A DNA stretch of 50,784 nt. It comes from Phascolarctobacterium succinatutens CAG:287. GTDB taxonomy: Bacteria > Bacillota > Negativicutes > Acidaminococcales > Acidaminococcaceae. The number at the start of each line of letters is the position of its first letter. The stretch's first letter is position 1. The notes under the pieces are model-generated. The model was given only the letters and a program-made list of their open reading frames with translations. It did no database searches and was not told the DNA's origin. The position numbers and the translations under genes were made by a program. The DNA lies in assembly GCF_000434895.1 (NCBI RefSeq), contig NZ_FR892795.1:1-50784 (forward strand), in the 5' to 3' direction. Below are positions 15,145 through 24,068 of this stretch, in pieces.

Positions 15145-15173
15145 AGTGTAACATATCCTACAAGTAAACGCAA
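15145..15173 (-). promoter_or_regulatory. Probable promoter of rpmE
   Basis: On the minus strand TTGCGT (complement of 15168-15173), a 17-bp spacer and TACACT (complement of 15145-15150), immediately after the end of the DUF815 gene. The leader contains an imperfect AAGCCGC/GGCAGCTT hairpin. Confidence 0.4.
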
Positions 15174-15174
15174 G

Positions 15175-16494
15175 CTATTTTTTACTAAAATCGGCAACAC
15201 CCTGCAGATAATTAATAAACTGCTGCGCCGTACGTCCGGAAATGCCACCGTGATGCAGCTCCCATTTCCGCGCTTCGGCACAAAGGAAGTCGTCAGCAAG
15301 CTCCAGTCCCTGCTTTTTCGCCAGCTCGCAGACAATTTTGTAGTATTCCTTCTGCGTAGGCTGTCCATAATAAATCGTGCAGCCGAAGCGGTTGAACAGA
15401 GAAAGCTTTTCCTGCATCGTATCCGACTTATAGATTCCGTCCTCCTGCGTTACATCGTTGCGGTCCTTCCACGTTTCATTAATCAGATGTCTGCGGTTAG
15501 AGGTAGCGTAAATCAAAATATTATCCGGACGCACCTCCAGACCGCCTTCGATGATAGCCTTCAGATATTTGTATTCGATTTCAAATTCCTCGAATGACAA
15601 ATCATCCATATAAATAACAAAGCGGTAGTTGCGGTTTTTAATTTGGGCAATTACCTGCGATAAATCGCGGAACTGATGCTTGTAGATTTCTATCATCCGC
15701 AGGCCCTGATTATAATATTTGTTGATAAGCGCCTTAATACTGCTGGATTTGCCTGTACCACTGTCACCGAAAAGCAGCACGTTATTTGCCGGGTGACCTG
15801 CTACAAAAGCCTCCGTATTTTCCAACAAGCGCTTTTTCTGGTCCTCATAACCGATAAGGTCAGCAAAGGTAATCTGCTCCGTATTAGATATCGGCACCAG
15901 CTCCGGCTCGCCCTGCTGCGCCTGCGCTATGCGAAAGGCCTTGTTCAGACCAAGCTTGCCCACGCCGTAATCATGATAGAATTTGGTAACGCAGACGAAA
16001 AACTCATCAGCATCGGCAGCACCTTCCAAAGCAGTGCTGAGCGCCTGAACTTTCTCACTGATATTTTTGTTGTAACGACGCTCCTGCTTCACCACAGCCT
16101 GATAATTGCTGATTAGCGAAAAGCAGTTAATCCCCAGTGCACGCTCCAGCTTACTGAAATCATAGGCAAACAGCTGCCGAAAAATTTTAAAGTCATGCTT
16201 GGCAAACCGGTTGACACTGCCCTCGCAGGCACCAACCTTTTCACAGGTAATAGCAAAGGGATTTTCACAGCTTACCAGTAAAAAAGCCAGATAGTTATGC
16301 CAAAGATTTTTGTCAAAGCCATAAACAGTGCCGATATCAAGCAGTTTATGTATCTGCTCATAAATTTCCGCTGTCAGCTCCTCGCGGTTATAATCACCTG
16401 CTGCAAATTCAGCGCAGATTTCTGCCAACGGCTCCAGCAAATTGTCCGTCGGCAGATTGCGGTAAATAACTAATTGTGATACAAGCTTATGCAT
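15175..16494 (-). CDS. DUF815 family AAA ATPase, 439 aa
   Basis: An N-terminal helical region of about 200 residues precedes an AAA core. Walker A is GDSGTGKSS in NVLLFGDSGTGKSS; the Walker B region is FVIYMDDLSFEEFE; a sensor/arginine-finger stretch IYATSNRRHLINETWKDR follows. DUF815 proteins are predicted ATPases of unknown substrate, widespread in Firmicutes. The ATG at 16494 follows GAGGGGAAAG. It sits just downstream of adenine deaminase with a 20-bp gap, so it may share that transcript. Confidence 0.9.
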   Translation of the reverse strand: MHKLVSQLVIYRNLPTDNLLEPLAEICAEFAAGDYNREELTAEIYEQIHKLLDIGTVYGFDKNLWHNYLAFLLVSCENPFAITCEKVGACEGSVNRFAKHDFKIFRQLFAYDFSKLERALGINCFSLISNYQAVVKQERRYNKNISEKVQALSTALEGAADADEFFVCVTKFYHDYGVGKLGLNKAFRIAQAQQGEPELVPISNTEQITFADLIGYEDQKKRLLENTEAFVAGHPANNVLLFGDSGTGKSSSIKALINKYYNQGLRMIEIYKHQFRDLSQVIAQIKNRNYRFVIYMDDLSFEEFEIEYKYLKAIIEGGLEVRPDNILIYATSNRRHLINETWKDRNDVTQEDGIYKSDTMQEKLSLFNRFGCTIYYGQPTQKEYYKIVCELAKKQGLELADDFLCAEARKWELHHGGISGRTAQQFINYLQGVADFSKK

Positions 16495-16514
16495 ATCTTT
16501 CCCCTCAAATATCT

Positions 16515-18218
16515 CTATTTTATAAATTCAAATTTCTCTGTATCGAACATGCCCATATCTGTAATACGCAGCTTGGGAATAACAGGCAGCGCCATAAAGC
16601 TCAAGCTGATAAACGGATCGATGCCGTCTAAAACTCCCTGCACATGTGCTTTGGCCGCAATCTCATCAAGACTGCCGATAAGCTCTTCGGCAGGTGCGCT
16701 GCTCATCAGGCCGCAAATATTCAGCGGTAGTGTATCGACAACCTCGGTGCCCCTGACTAAGGTATAACCGCCCTGTACACGAACCAGCTCCTTAGCGGCA
16801 GCATTCATTGCTTCCGGACTTGTGCCGATAACAATCAGGTTGTGTGAATCGTGTGCCACCGTCGTCGCTACTGCGCCGTCCTTCAGCCCGTAACCACACA
16901 AGAGGCCTAAGCCTACATTACCGGTGCCGTGGTGTCTTTCCAGTACGGCAATCAGGTGCACATCTCCTTTTTCCAAAGCAGAGGCAATATCCTTGCCCAT
17001 AATAGTACTCTTCTCTGTAAAGATTTCACCGGGAAGCATAGTGATAACAGGATATTCCCTGTCATCGGCAAAATGCGATAAAGCAAAGGTATCGGCACTA
17101 AAGGCTGCAGGCTTCACGCTGCCCTGCAGGCTGACATTGGGCGTAACAGGCGTAATCTTTTCGCAGGCCTTGAGTGCATCCATGCCCTTATGGAAAACAG
17201 CCTGCGGCGTAAGGCTTTGCAGGTTATCAAAAACTACCAAATCCGCCTGCCAGCCGGGAGCAACGGCACCCACGCGACGCAGGCCGTAAATACGCGCAGC
17301 ATTGATGGTTGCCAGACGCAAAGCACGCACCGGCTCCATGCCCAATTCTATCGCCATTTGTACGCAGTGACGGATAGTGCCCTCGCGGCGGATATCGGCA
17401 AGATGCTTATCATCGGTGCAGAAAGCCAGACTGCTGACATCAATGCCCTCATCAATAACGCCGCGCAAAATTGCCGTCAGATTACGCGAAGCACTGCCCT
17501 CGCGCACCAGCACTGCCAGACCGTTACGCAGCTTTTCCTTCGCTTCTTCCCAGCTGATGCTCTCATGGTCGGTATCAATGCCGCTGGCAACGTAGGCAGC
17601 CAGCTCCTTGTCACGCACGCAGGGTGCGTGGCCGTCGATTACACGGCCCAAACTTTGGAACAGGTCCAGCTTTTTCTGTACCTCGGCGGAATTATAAATA
17701 ACTCCCGGCACGTTCATCATCTCGCCCATGCCCAGTACACCCGGCTCATTGACTAGCTTAATCATATCGCGTGCGTCCATCACGCAGCCGCTGTGCTCAA
17801 AGCGTGTCGCAGGCACGCAGCTCGGCAGGTTCACATAATAGTTCAGCGGCATCTGTCCGCCGGCCTCCAGCATATAGTGAATGCCTGCCGCACCTGCTAC
17901 GTTAGCAATTTCATGCGGGTCGGTAATCAGCGTGGTTACGCCCCAGCGCAGCTCCTCAGCGCAGTAATGCTCAGGCACAGCCATAGAGCTTTCAACATGG
18001 CAATGCGTATTAATCAGACCGGGGGCAACATAGGCGCCTTTCAGGTCAATGATTTTTCCTGCCTTGTCATAGCCGCCGACGCCGGCAATCACGCCCTCGG
18101 CAATAGCAACATCAGCTTCGTAAATTGTTTCGGTCAGCACGTCAACAACCCTGCCGTTCTTCAAGAGAATATCAGCAGGGCTGTTACCGAGTGCGACCGC
18201 TCTTACACGGTCCATCAT
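16515..18218 (-). CDS. ade: Adenine deaminase, 567 aa
   Basis: Converts adenine to hypoxanthine and ammonia in purine salvage. Metal-binding motifs of the amidohydrolase fold are clear: NTHCHVESSM (HxH), DPHEIANV, GHAPCV and CTDDKH. The C-terminal adenine deaminase domain carries HHGTGNVGLGLLCGYGLKDGAVATTVAHDSHNL. Length is as expected for bacterial Ade. The ATG follows TTGAGGTAA; a second ATG directly follows. It is downstream of an NCS2 purine permease on the same strand, so uptake and deamination are paired, and the hpt end at 50.6 kb could use the hypoxanthine. Confidence 0.95.
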   Translation of the reverse strand: MMDRVRAVALGNSPADILLKNGRVVDVLTETIYEADVAIAEGVIAGVGGYDKAGKIIDLKGAYVAPGLINTHCHVESSMAVPEHYCAEELRWGVTTLITDPHEIANVAGAAGIHYMLEAGGQMPLNYYVNLPSCVPATRFEHSGCVMDARDMIKLVNEPGVLGMGEMMNVPGVIYNSAEVQKKLDLFQSLGRVIDGHAPCVRDKELAAYVASGIDTDHESISWEEAKEKLRNGLAVLVREGSASRNLTAILRGVIDEGIDVSSLAFCTDDKHLADIRREGTIRHCVQMAIELGMEPVRALRLATINAARIYGLRRVGAVAPGWQADLVVFDNLQSLTPQAVFHKGMDALKACEKITPVTPNVSLQGSVKPAAFSADTFALSHFADDREYPVITMLPGEIFTEKSTIMGKDIASALEKGDVHLIAVLERHHGTGNVGLGLLCGYGLKDGAVATTVAHDSHNLIVIGTSPEAMNAAAKELVRVQGGYTLVRGTEVVDTLPLNICGLMSSAPAEELIGSLDEIAAKAHVQGVLDGIDPFISLSFMALPVIPKLRITDMGMFDTEKFEFIK

Positions 18219-18237
18219 ATTTATTACCTCAATCCTT

Positions 18238-19617
18238 TTACACGTAAATATATTTCAGGATAAAGATTACTGCCAGCACATATACAATCCAGCTGGTTTT
18301 TTTGTTTTTGTATTCACCGCTGAGCAGGTTAATTGCCACATAGGAGATAACGCCCATGGAAATACCTTCGGAAATGGAATACATGAAAGGCATTGCTACT
18401 GCTGCGATAAAAGCAGGAATAGCTTCAGTCATATCGTCAAAGTCTACATTCAGCAGGCTGCTTACCATCAAAAAGCCTACAATTACCAGTGCCGGAGCGG
18501 TAGCGAAGGCAGGAATTGCCAGGAAGATAGGTGCGAAGAACAAGCTGAGGAAGAAGAGAACAGCTGCAGTAACAGAAGTAAGACCTGTACGGCCGCCGAC
18601 AGCAACGCCGGCGCTGCTTTCTACGAAGGTAGTAACGGTGGAAGTACCCAGCAACGCACCACCGGTAGTAGCGATGGAGTCAGCCAGCAGAGCGCCTTCA
18701 ATCTTCGGCAGCTTGCCGTCCTTGTCCAGCATTTTAGCTTTGGAAGCAACACCGATCAGAGTGCCGAGAGTATCAAACAAATCTACAAACATGAAGGAAA
18801 GCATGATTGTAATGAAATTAAAGGTGAAGATAGCACTAAAGTCCAGCTGCATGAATGTCGGTGCCAGGCTGGGAACGGAAATGCCGTTAGCAAAGCTGGG
18901 CATAACGGAGAACATGCCGAGCTTCGGATTCGGTACATAAATACCGGTCAGCTCGCAAATCATGCCTAAGCCCCAGGTAACCAGAATACCTACGAGGATA
19001 CCGCCGGGAACCTTTTTCGTCATCATTACCGCAGTCAGCAGAATACCGATAAGTGCCAGCAAAGCACCGATACCGGTGGACCAGAAGGTGCCGTCTGCCA
19101 AAGCAGCCTTAAACGGATACAGGCCAACAAGAGTCGGTCCGGCAACAACGAGCTTGGAATTCTGCAGGCCGATAAAGGTGATGAACAGACCGATGCCGCT
19201 GGTAACACCAAACTTCAACGCAGGCGGAATGGAGTTGAACAATGCCTCGCGCACCTTAGTCAACGACAGGACGATGAACAGAACACCTTCAACAAAAACA
19301 GCAGCCAGCGCAACCTGCCAGCTGTAACCCATCTGTCCTACAACAGTATAAGCAAAGAAAGCGTTCAGGCCCATACCGGGAGCCAGGGCAAAGGGATAGT
19401 TAGAGAACAGCGCCATCAGCAGAGTACCAAGGCAGGCACCCAAAGCAGTAGCGGTAAATACAGCACCGGCATCCATCCCGGCAGCACTTAAAATGCCGGG
19501 GTTAACGGCTAAGATATAAGCCATCGTCATAAAGGTGGTGATACCGGCAAGAATTTCCGTGCGGACATCCGTCTGATGTTCCTTCAGGCGAAATGTTTTT
19601 TCCAAAAAGTCTGTCAT
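18238..19617 (-). CDS. NCS2-family purine permease (AzgA-type), 459 aa
   Basis: Inner-membrane proton symporter for hypoxanthine, guanine or adenine. About 12-14 hydrophobic helices are seen. Family segments include RTEILAGITTFMTMAYILAVNPGIL, LAPGMGLNAFFAYTVV and VDLFDTLGTLIGVASKA, which match the AzgA/PbuG branch rather than uracil or xanthine carriers. The start follows AGGAGGCTATAACG. It directly precedes ade with an overlap-free 19-bp gap. No purine riboswitch was found in the short upstream gap. Confidence 0.92.
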   Translation of the reverse strand: MTDFLEKTFRLKEHQTDVRTEILAGITTFMTMAYILAVNPGILSAAGMDAGAVFTATALGACLGTLLMALFSNYPFALAPGMGLNAFFAYTVVGQMGYSWQVALAAVFVEGVLFIVLSLTKVREALFNSIPPALKFGVTSGIGLFITFIGLQNSKLVVAGPTLVGLYPFKAALADGTFWSTGIGALLALIGILLTAVMMTKKVPGGILVGILVTWGLGMICELTGIYVPNPKLGMFSVMPSFANGISVPSLAPTFMQLDFSAIFTFNFITIMLSFMFVDLFDTLGTLIGVASKAKMLDKDGKLPKIEGALLADSIATTGGALLGTSTVTTFVESSAGVAVGGRTGLTSVTAAVLFFLSLFFAPIFLAIPAFATAPALVIVGFLMVSSLLNVDFDDMTEAIPAFIAAVAMPFMYSISEGISMGVISYVAINLLSGEYKNKKTSWIVYVLAVIFILKYIYV

Positions 19618-19708
19618 TCGTTATAGCCTCCTATGCTATCTATTTGCCCAAGCTGCAGGACTCAGGCGCAATTTAAAGATTAAGGCTGCCTGCACAGCCG
19701 CCAAGCCA

Positions 19709-20569
19709 TTAATAACTCAAAATCTCCGGACCGTTTTCGGTAATCAGAATCTGATGCTCCCATTGAGCGGAAAGACTGCCGTCACAGGTATAAACAGTCC
19801 AGTTGTTGGCTTCGTCAACAAAGATATCTCTGTGTCCCATGTTAATCATCGGCTCAATAGTAAAAATCATTCCCGGTACAAGCACCATACCGGTTTTGCG
19901 TTTGCCTACATGGCAGACGAACGGATCCTCATGGAACTCTACGCCAACGCCGTGGCCGCCGAATTCTTCGACAACGGAATAGCCGTGCTTATGTGCCAGC
20001 TTGGAAACAGCAGCGCCGATATCTCCCAGAAACCCCCAAGGCTGAGCTGCTTCAATACCGCGCAGCAGACATTGCTTGGTAATTGCAACAAGATCTGCAG
20101 CCGGTTTTGCTACCTTACCAATCATAAACATGCGGGATGCGTCAGAATAATAGCCCTTGTAGATAGTAGAAACGTCTACATTCACAATGTCACCGCTGCG
20201 CAGTACGTCATGCTCGCTGGGAATGCCATGGCAAACCTGGTCATTGATAGAGGTACACACGCTCTTCGGGAAGCCCTCATAACCCAACGGTGCAGGGATA
20301 GCGTTATGCGCTACTGTATATTCGTAAACGATTCTGTCGATATCAGCAGTAGTCATACCTGCCTTAATATATTTGGCAACCTCATCCAATACACCGGTAT
20401 TGATTTTGCAGGCTGCACGGATACCGGCAATCTGCTCCGGGGTTTTAATCATATCGCGGTCAGGAACCTCGCAGCCCTGAGCCTGCAGCAACGCAATTTT
20501 GGCATCATTCATTTTGTGGCAATCTGCATATACTTTACCGCTGCCACACCAACATAATTCTTGGTCCAA
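19709..20569 (-). CDS. map: Methionine aminopeptidase type I with N-terminal SEC-C motif, 286 aa
   Basis: Removes N-terminal methionine. The N-terminus carries a zinc-binding SEC-C motif (CWCGSGKVYADCH), seen in a subset of long MAPs and thought to help ribosome or protein contact. The catalytic domain has the metal ligands in NVDVSTIYKGYYSDASR, GHGVGVEFHEDP and FTIEPMIN. The start is likely the TTG at 20569, eight bases after AGGAG; the GTG at 20578 is too close to that site. Family length is normal. Confidence 0.93.
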   Translation of the reverse strand: MDQELCWCGSGKVYADCHKMNDAKIALLQAQGCEVPDRDMIKTPEQIAGIRAACKINTGVLDEVAKYIKAGMTTADIDRIVYEYTVAHNAIPAPLGYEGFPKSVCTSINDQVCHGIPSEHDVLRSGDIVNVDVSTIYKGYYSDASRMFMIGKVAKPAADLVAITKQCLLRGIEAAQPWGFLGDIGAAVSKLAHKHGYSVVEEFGGHGVGVEFHEDPFVCHVGKRKTGMVLVPGMIFTIEPMINMGHRDIFVDEANNWTVYTCDGSLSAQWEHQILITENGPEILSY

Positions 20570-20679
20570 AGAAAACACTCCTTATCTAAATAATTGTTAC
20601 AACTTGTACATTACAACCTTATAGCTTCTATTTTACCACATATTTAAGGGAAAAATCACATTTTTGGCTTAAAATTCTC

Positions 20680-20708
20680 TTACAACGTTCGGTTTTTTGT
20701 GTTAAAAT
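20680..20708 (+). promoter_or_regulatory. Possible promoter of the DedA gene
   Basis: TTACAA (20680-20685), a 17-bp spacer and TAAAAT (20703-20708) preceded by TG (extended -10). It is 38 bp before the start codon. Confidence 0.35.
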
Positions 20709-20745
20709 TATTTTATATGACTCAATATTAAGAAAGGAAATTTTT

Positions 20746-21390
20746 ATGGAAGCATATGCAATGTATTTTATCGATTTAATTCTGCACCTGGACAAGCATC
20801 TGCCGGAAATTATGATGGCCTACGGTCATCTGATTTACGCCATCCTGTTCATGGTAGTGTTCTGCGAAACCGGTCTGGTAGTCACCCCGTTTTTACCTGG
20901 CGATTCGCTGCTTTTCGCCTGTGGCGCCCTTGCCGCTGCCGCACCCGAAGGCATGGATATAAAAATTATCGTGCCCATCTTTTTACTTTCGGCTGTGCTG
21001 GGCGACGCCTGCAATTATATGATAGGCGAGCATCTCGGTATACATATGATTAAGAAGAATATCATTAAGAAGGAGCATGTCGACAAGGCCAGCGCATTTT
21101 ATGACAAGCATGGTCATAAGGCAATTTTTCTGGCTCGCTTTGTGCCGATTGTGCGCACCTTTGCCCCCTTCGTTGCCGGCATCAGCAAGATGCACTACCT
21201 GACCTTTGCTCATTACAATGTCATCGGTGCCGTAGTGTGGGTATTTCTCTTCGTCGGCGGTGGTTACTTCTTCGGCAACATCCCTGCCATCAAGCATAAT
21301 TTTACGCTGGTAACTTTGGGCATCATCGTCTTTTCCCTGCTGCCTGTGTTATATGAATTCGTAGGCAAGAAAATTTTAGGCAAGAAATAA
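20746..21390 (+). CDS. DedA family membrane protein, 214 aa
   Basis: Inner-membrane protein of the DedA/SNARE-associated superfamily, implicated in undecaprenyl-phosphate and lipid flipping and in membrane potential. Family signatures are FCETGLVVTPFLPGDSLLF, DACNYMIGEHLG and FLARFVPIVRTFAPFVAGISKMHYLTF, which holds the conserved arginines of the re-entrant loop. The ATG at 20746 follows AGAAAGGAAA. It is transcribed alone from the gap that separates it from map. Confidence 0.93.
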   Translation: MEAYAMYFIDLILHLDKHLPEIMMAYGHLIYAILFMVVFCETGLVVTPFLPGDSLLFACGALAAAAPEGMDIKIIVPIFLLSAVLGDACNYMIGEHLGIHMIKKNIIKKEHVDKASAFYDKHGHKAIFLARFVPIVRTFAPFVAGISKMHYLTFAHYNVIGAVVWVFLFVGGGYFFGNIPAIKHNFTLVTLGIIVFSLLPVLYEFVGKKILGKK

Positions 21391-21413
21391 GAAGGTCTTG
21401 GAATTTTGGTAAC

Positions 21414-21435
21414 AGGCTCTCCCCAAGGAGAGCCT
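21414..21435. repeat. REP-like palindrome after the DedA gene
   Basis: AGGCTCTCC (21414-21422), CCAA, GGAGAGCCT (21427-21435). The same arm occurs at 13857-13874. It may double as a weak terminator for the DedA gene, but no T run follows. Confidence 0.55.
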
Positions 21436-21493
21436 TTACACAGTTAAACTCCAAAGTACATATATAAATTTTAAAAATTGAGGGTGATTTAAA

Positions 21494-22531
21494 ATGACTT
21501 ATCGTTTTAACAGTGATTACACCGAAGGCTGCCATCCTGCAGTCCTTGAAAAACTCGTGCAAACCAACATGGAGCAGACCGATGGCTACGGCCTTGATCC
21601 ATACTGCGACGAAGCGCGCACTTTGATTAAAAAAGCCTTTGATTGCCCGAACGCTGACGTACATTTTCTCGTTGGCGGCACCCAAACCAACCTGACGGTT
21701 ATCTGCGCCGCCTTGCGTCCGCATCAGGCTGTTTACGGCGCTGTTCCCAGCCATATTAATACGCATGAGGCCGGTGCTATTGAGCATGTAGGCCACCGCG
21801 TACTGCCACTTCCGAGCGAGGACGGCAAGCTAACCGCAGAGCAAATCCGCCACGAATGGAAAATGTACGATACTGATCCCAGCCGTGAGCATTGGGCACA
21901 GCCGAAAATGGTTTATATCTCCCAACCGACTGAAATCGGCAGCATGTACAGCAAAAAGGAGTTGCAGGATTTATACCAGGCCTGCAAGGACTGCGGTCTT
22001 TACCTCTTTGTTGACGGCGCACGCTTAGGCTATGTTCTCGGCGCTCCCGACAACGATATAACTGCTGCGGATTTGGCAGCAAACTGCGACGTGTTCTATA
22101 TCGGCGGCACCAAATGCGGCCTGCTCTTTGGCGAAGCAGTTGTTATTTTGAACGATGCACTCAAGCCCGACTTCCGCACCATCGCTAAGCAATGCGGTTC
22201 CATCATGGCCAAAGGCCGCCTGCTCGGCGTACAGTTCGGCGCACTTATGAAAGATGATCTTTACAGCAAAATCTGCGGTAAAGGCACACTGCAGGCGCTG
22301 AAAATCCGTGATGCACTGTTAGCCAAAGGCTTTAAGTTCGTTACCGAATCCCCCACCAACCAGCAATTTGTGATTATGACTCCGGCACAATTTGAAAAGC
22401 TGAGCGAGGAATTTGCTCTCAGCCATATTGCTTACCTGGAGAACGGCAATTACAGCGTGCGCATCTGCACCAGCTGGGCAACCAAAGACGAAGAGGTTGA
22501 CAGACTTATTGCTATGATTAATGAGCTGTAA
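21494..22531 (+). CDS. Low-specificity threonine aldolase family protein, 345 aa
   Basis: PLP fold-type I lyase that cleaves L-threonine or allo-threonine to glycine and acetaldehyde. The PLP lysine is in YIGGTKCGLLFGEA, and the conserved aspartate is in LYLFVDGARLGYVLG. HFLVGGTQTNLTVI and INTHEAGAIE fit the family. The opening RFNSDYTEGCHPAVL is typical of the Clostridial branch. The ATG follows TTGAGGGTGA. Tryptophanase or another beta-eliminating lyase of the same fold cannot be excluded by eye, though length and motifs favour aldolase. Confidence 0.88.
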   Translation: MTYRFNSDYTEGCHPAVLEKLVQTNMEQTDGYGLDPYCDEARTLIKKAFDCPNADVHFLVGGTQTNLTVICAALRPHQAVYGAVPSHINTHEAGAIEHVGHRVLPLPSEDGKLTAEQIRHEWKMYDTDPSREHWAQPKMVYISQPTEIGSMYSKKELQDLYQACKDCGLYLFVDGARLGYVLGAPDNDITAADLAANCDVFYIGGTKCGLLFGEAVVILNDALKPDFRTIAKQCGSIMAKGRLLGVQFGALMKDDLYSKICGKGTLQALKIRDALLAKGFKFVTESPTNQQFVIMTPAQFEKLSEEFALSHIAYLENGNYSVRICTSWATKDEEVDRLIAMINEL

Positions 22532-22533
22532 GC

Positions 22534-22561
22534 TTGACAGAACACGTAAATTTGCTATAAT
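22534..22561 (+). promoter_or_regulatory. Consensus sigma-70 promoter of a putative small RNA
   Basis: TTGACA (22534-22539), a 16-bp spacer and TATAAT (22556-22561): both boxes are perfect. It starts just three bases after the aldolase stop codon and points into a gap with no gene on the plus strand. Confidence 0.8.
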
Positions 22562-22567
22562 AAAGAC

Positions 22568-22730
22568 AAAGAGAGACTCTGACAGTCGCGTGTCAGCCCT
22601 CTCTGTTGATTGTTGTTATTTGACAAAAGGCTGACATTGACCTCTAATGTCGGTCTTTTGTTATATTGTAAGCAAAATTACTTACGTTTAGACGAAAATA
22701 AAAAGACGGTCGCTTGACCGTCTTTTTTAT
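22568..22730 (+). ncRNA. Candidate small RNA with strong promoter, hairpins and terminator
   Basis: From the predicted start point near 22568 the transcript would fold a hairpin at 22570-22604 (AGAGAG/CTCTCT and CTGACA/TGTCAG). A 16-bp stem at 22623-22661 (ACAAAAGGCTGACATT with AATGTCGGTCTTTTGT, loop of seven) and a small GTAAG/CTTAC stem follow. It would end at the terminator at 22701-22726, or possibly after the second hairpin. No open frame of useful length is present. It was not recognised as 6S, SRP, tmRNA or RNase P RNA. Confidence 0.55.
22701..22730 (+). terminator. Bidirectional terminator between the small RNA and the alanyl-tRNA editing gene
   Basis: AAAAGACGGTC and GACCGTCTTTT form an 11-bp stem around GCTT, with T runs on both strands. 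It lies 11 nt past the stop of the minus-strand gene. Confidence 0.88.
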
Positions 22731-22740
22731 TTTGCTCTTT

Positions 22741-23940
22741 TTACTTCAACTTTTCTACAACGCTCTGCAGCTTTTCCTGCCAGTCGGCGCAATAATCCGC
22801 ACCGCCCTGCGCGCAGTCGCTCTTGCCGCCGCCACGGCCGCCAAAGGCTTCGTTGAGCAGCTTAATAACACTACGGCAATCGCCTGCAGTATCAGCCCCC
22901 AAAGCAACTGCGTAGCTGATTCGCTCAGGCTGCACTGCTACCAGAAGGCTCAGCGTGTTTTTCAAGGCAGTAACCTTCGGCAGAAAGGCTTTGATATCCT
23001 TGGCATCGTGACCTTCCATAGGCAAAGCCAAAACCTTTACTCCATCAGCATTCACCGGTGCAGCAGCATACGTTTCCTGCAACTTTTCTTCTTCAATCTT
23101 CAGCAGCTTGCTCTTGGCAATGTCAAGCTGTGCAAGCAAATCAGCTTTCTGCTTATTTACGGCAGCAGGTACCTGCTCAGGCTTTACGGAAAGACTTGCA
23201 GCGACGCTAAGTAATGTGCTGTTCTTGGCGTCCGCATCAAGCAGTGCTCTGCGGCCGCAGACAAACTCTACGCGGCAACCGCCCTTGTGCTTTTCATGGC
23301 GGATAACCTTAACGCTGCCTAACATTCCTGTAAACGGAGGATGCGTACCGCAGCAGGTACAGATATCGGCATCCTCAACGGAAACGATACGCAGCGTGCC
23401 TGTCAGCTTGCTGTTGAACTTACGCATTTTATCCTTCAGCTTGACAGCCTCTGTGCTGTCCATATAGCTGATATGTACCGGGCGATTCTCCCAGATAATC
23501 TCATTCGTATATAATTCTGCCTGCAGCAGCTCCTCGTCCGTCAGCTCCTTATCAAGGTCAATGAAAACATCGTCCTCATTCATATGGAAGCCGATATTGT
23601 TGGCCTTAAACAGCTTCCAGCAGGCGTAGGACAAAAGATGCTCGCCCAAATGCTGCTGCATTCTGTCCAAACGCACAGGCCAGTCCAGCACAGCCTCTGC
23701 CTCGGCGCCAACCTCCAACGGCTTGTCGCACTCATGGTAAATGTGACCATCCTTTTCACTTACATGGCTTACGACCGCATCAGCCAGATTACCTCTGTCA
23801 CTCAGCTGACCGCCGCCCTCCGGAAAGAAAACCGTCTGGTCAAGCTCAACCAGATATTTGCCATCCTTAGGCGTGCAGGCCGTAACCTTCGCCACGCACT
23901 GTTTGAGCAAAGAATTATTTTCAAAAAGCTTAATTGTCAT
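22741..23940 (-). CDS. Stand-alone alanyl-tRNA editing protein (AlaX-like with DHHA1 domain), 399 aa
   Basis: Trans-editing factor that hydrolyses mischarged Ser- or Gly-tRNA(Ala). It resembles AlaRS without the catalytic half. The second-additional domain has metal ligands HLGEH (His97, His101) and CGTH (Cys197, His200). A coiled segment (about 265-290) follows, and the C-terminal DHHA1 domain has GGRGGGKSDCAQGG. FFPEGGGQLSDRG near residue 40 is the AlaX signature. The ATG at 23940 follows GAGGGGGAA. It is a single-gene unit divergent from the HAD gene. Confidence 0.92.
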   Translation of the reverse strand: MTIKLFENNSLLKQCVAKVTACTPKDGKYLVELDQTVFFPEGGGQLSDRGNLADAVVSHVSEKDGHIYHECDKPLEVGAEAEAVLDWPVRLDRMQQHLGEHLLSYACWKLFKANNIGFHMNEDDVFIDLDKELTDEELLQAELYTNEIIWENRPVHISYMDSTEAVKLKDKMRKFNSKLTGTLRIVSVEDADICTCCGTHPPFTGMLGSVKVIRHEKHKGGCRVEFVCGRRALLDADAKNSTLLSVAASLSVKPEQVPAAVNKQKADLLAQLDIAKSKLLKIEEEKLQETYAAAPVNADGVKVLALPMEGHDAKDIKAFLPKVTALKNTLSLLVAVQPERISYAVALGADTAGDCRSVIKLLNEAFGGRGGGKSDCAQGGADYCADWQEKLQSVVEKLK

Positions 23941-24068
23941 TTTTTATTCCCCCTCATGAAATCTATCTGTCTCTAATAACCATTATTGTATCACTAATTT
24001 GCTAAAGTGTGTTATAATCAGTTATACAAGTCCAAAAAAATTCTATTGAAGCGAATAAGGAGCAATAA

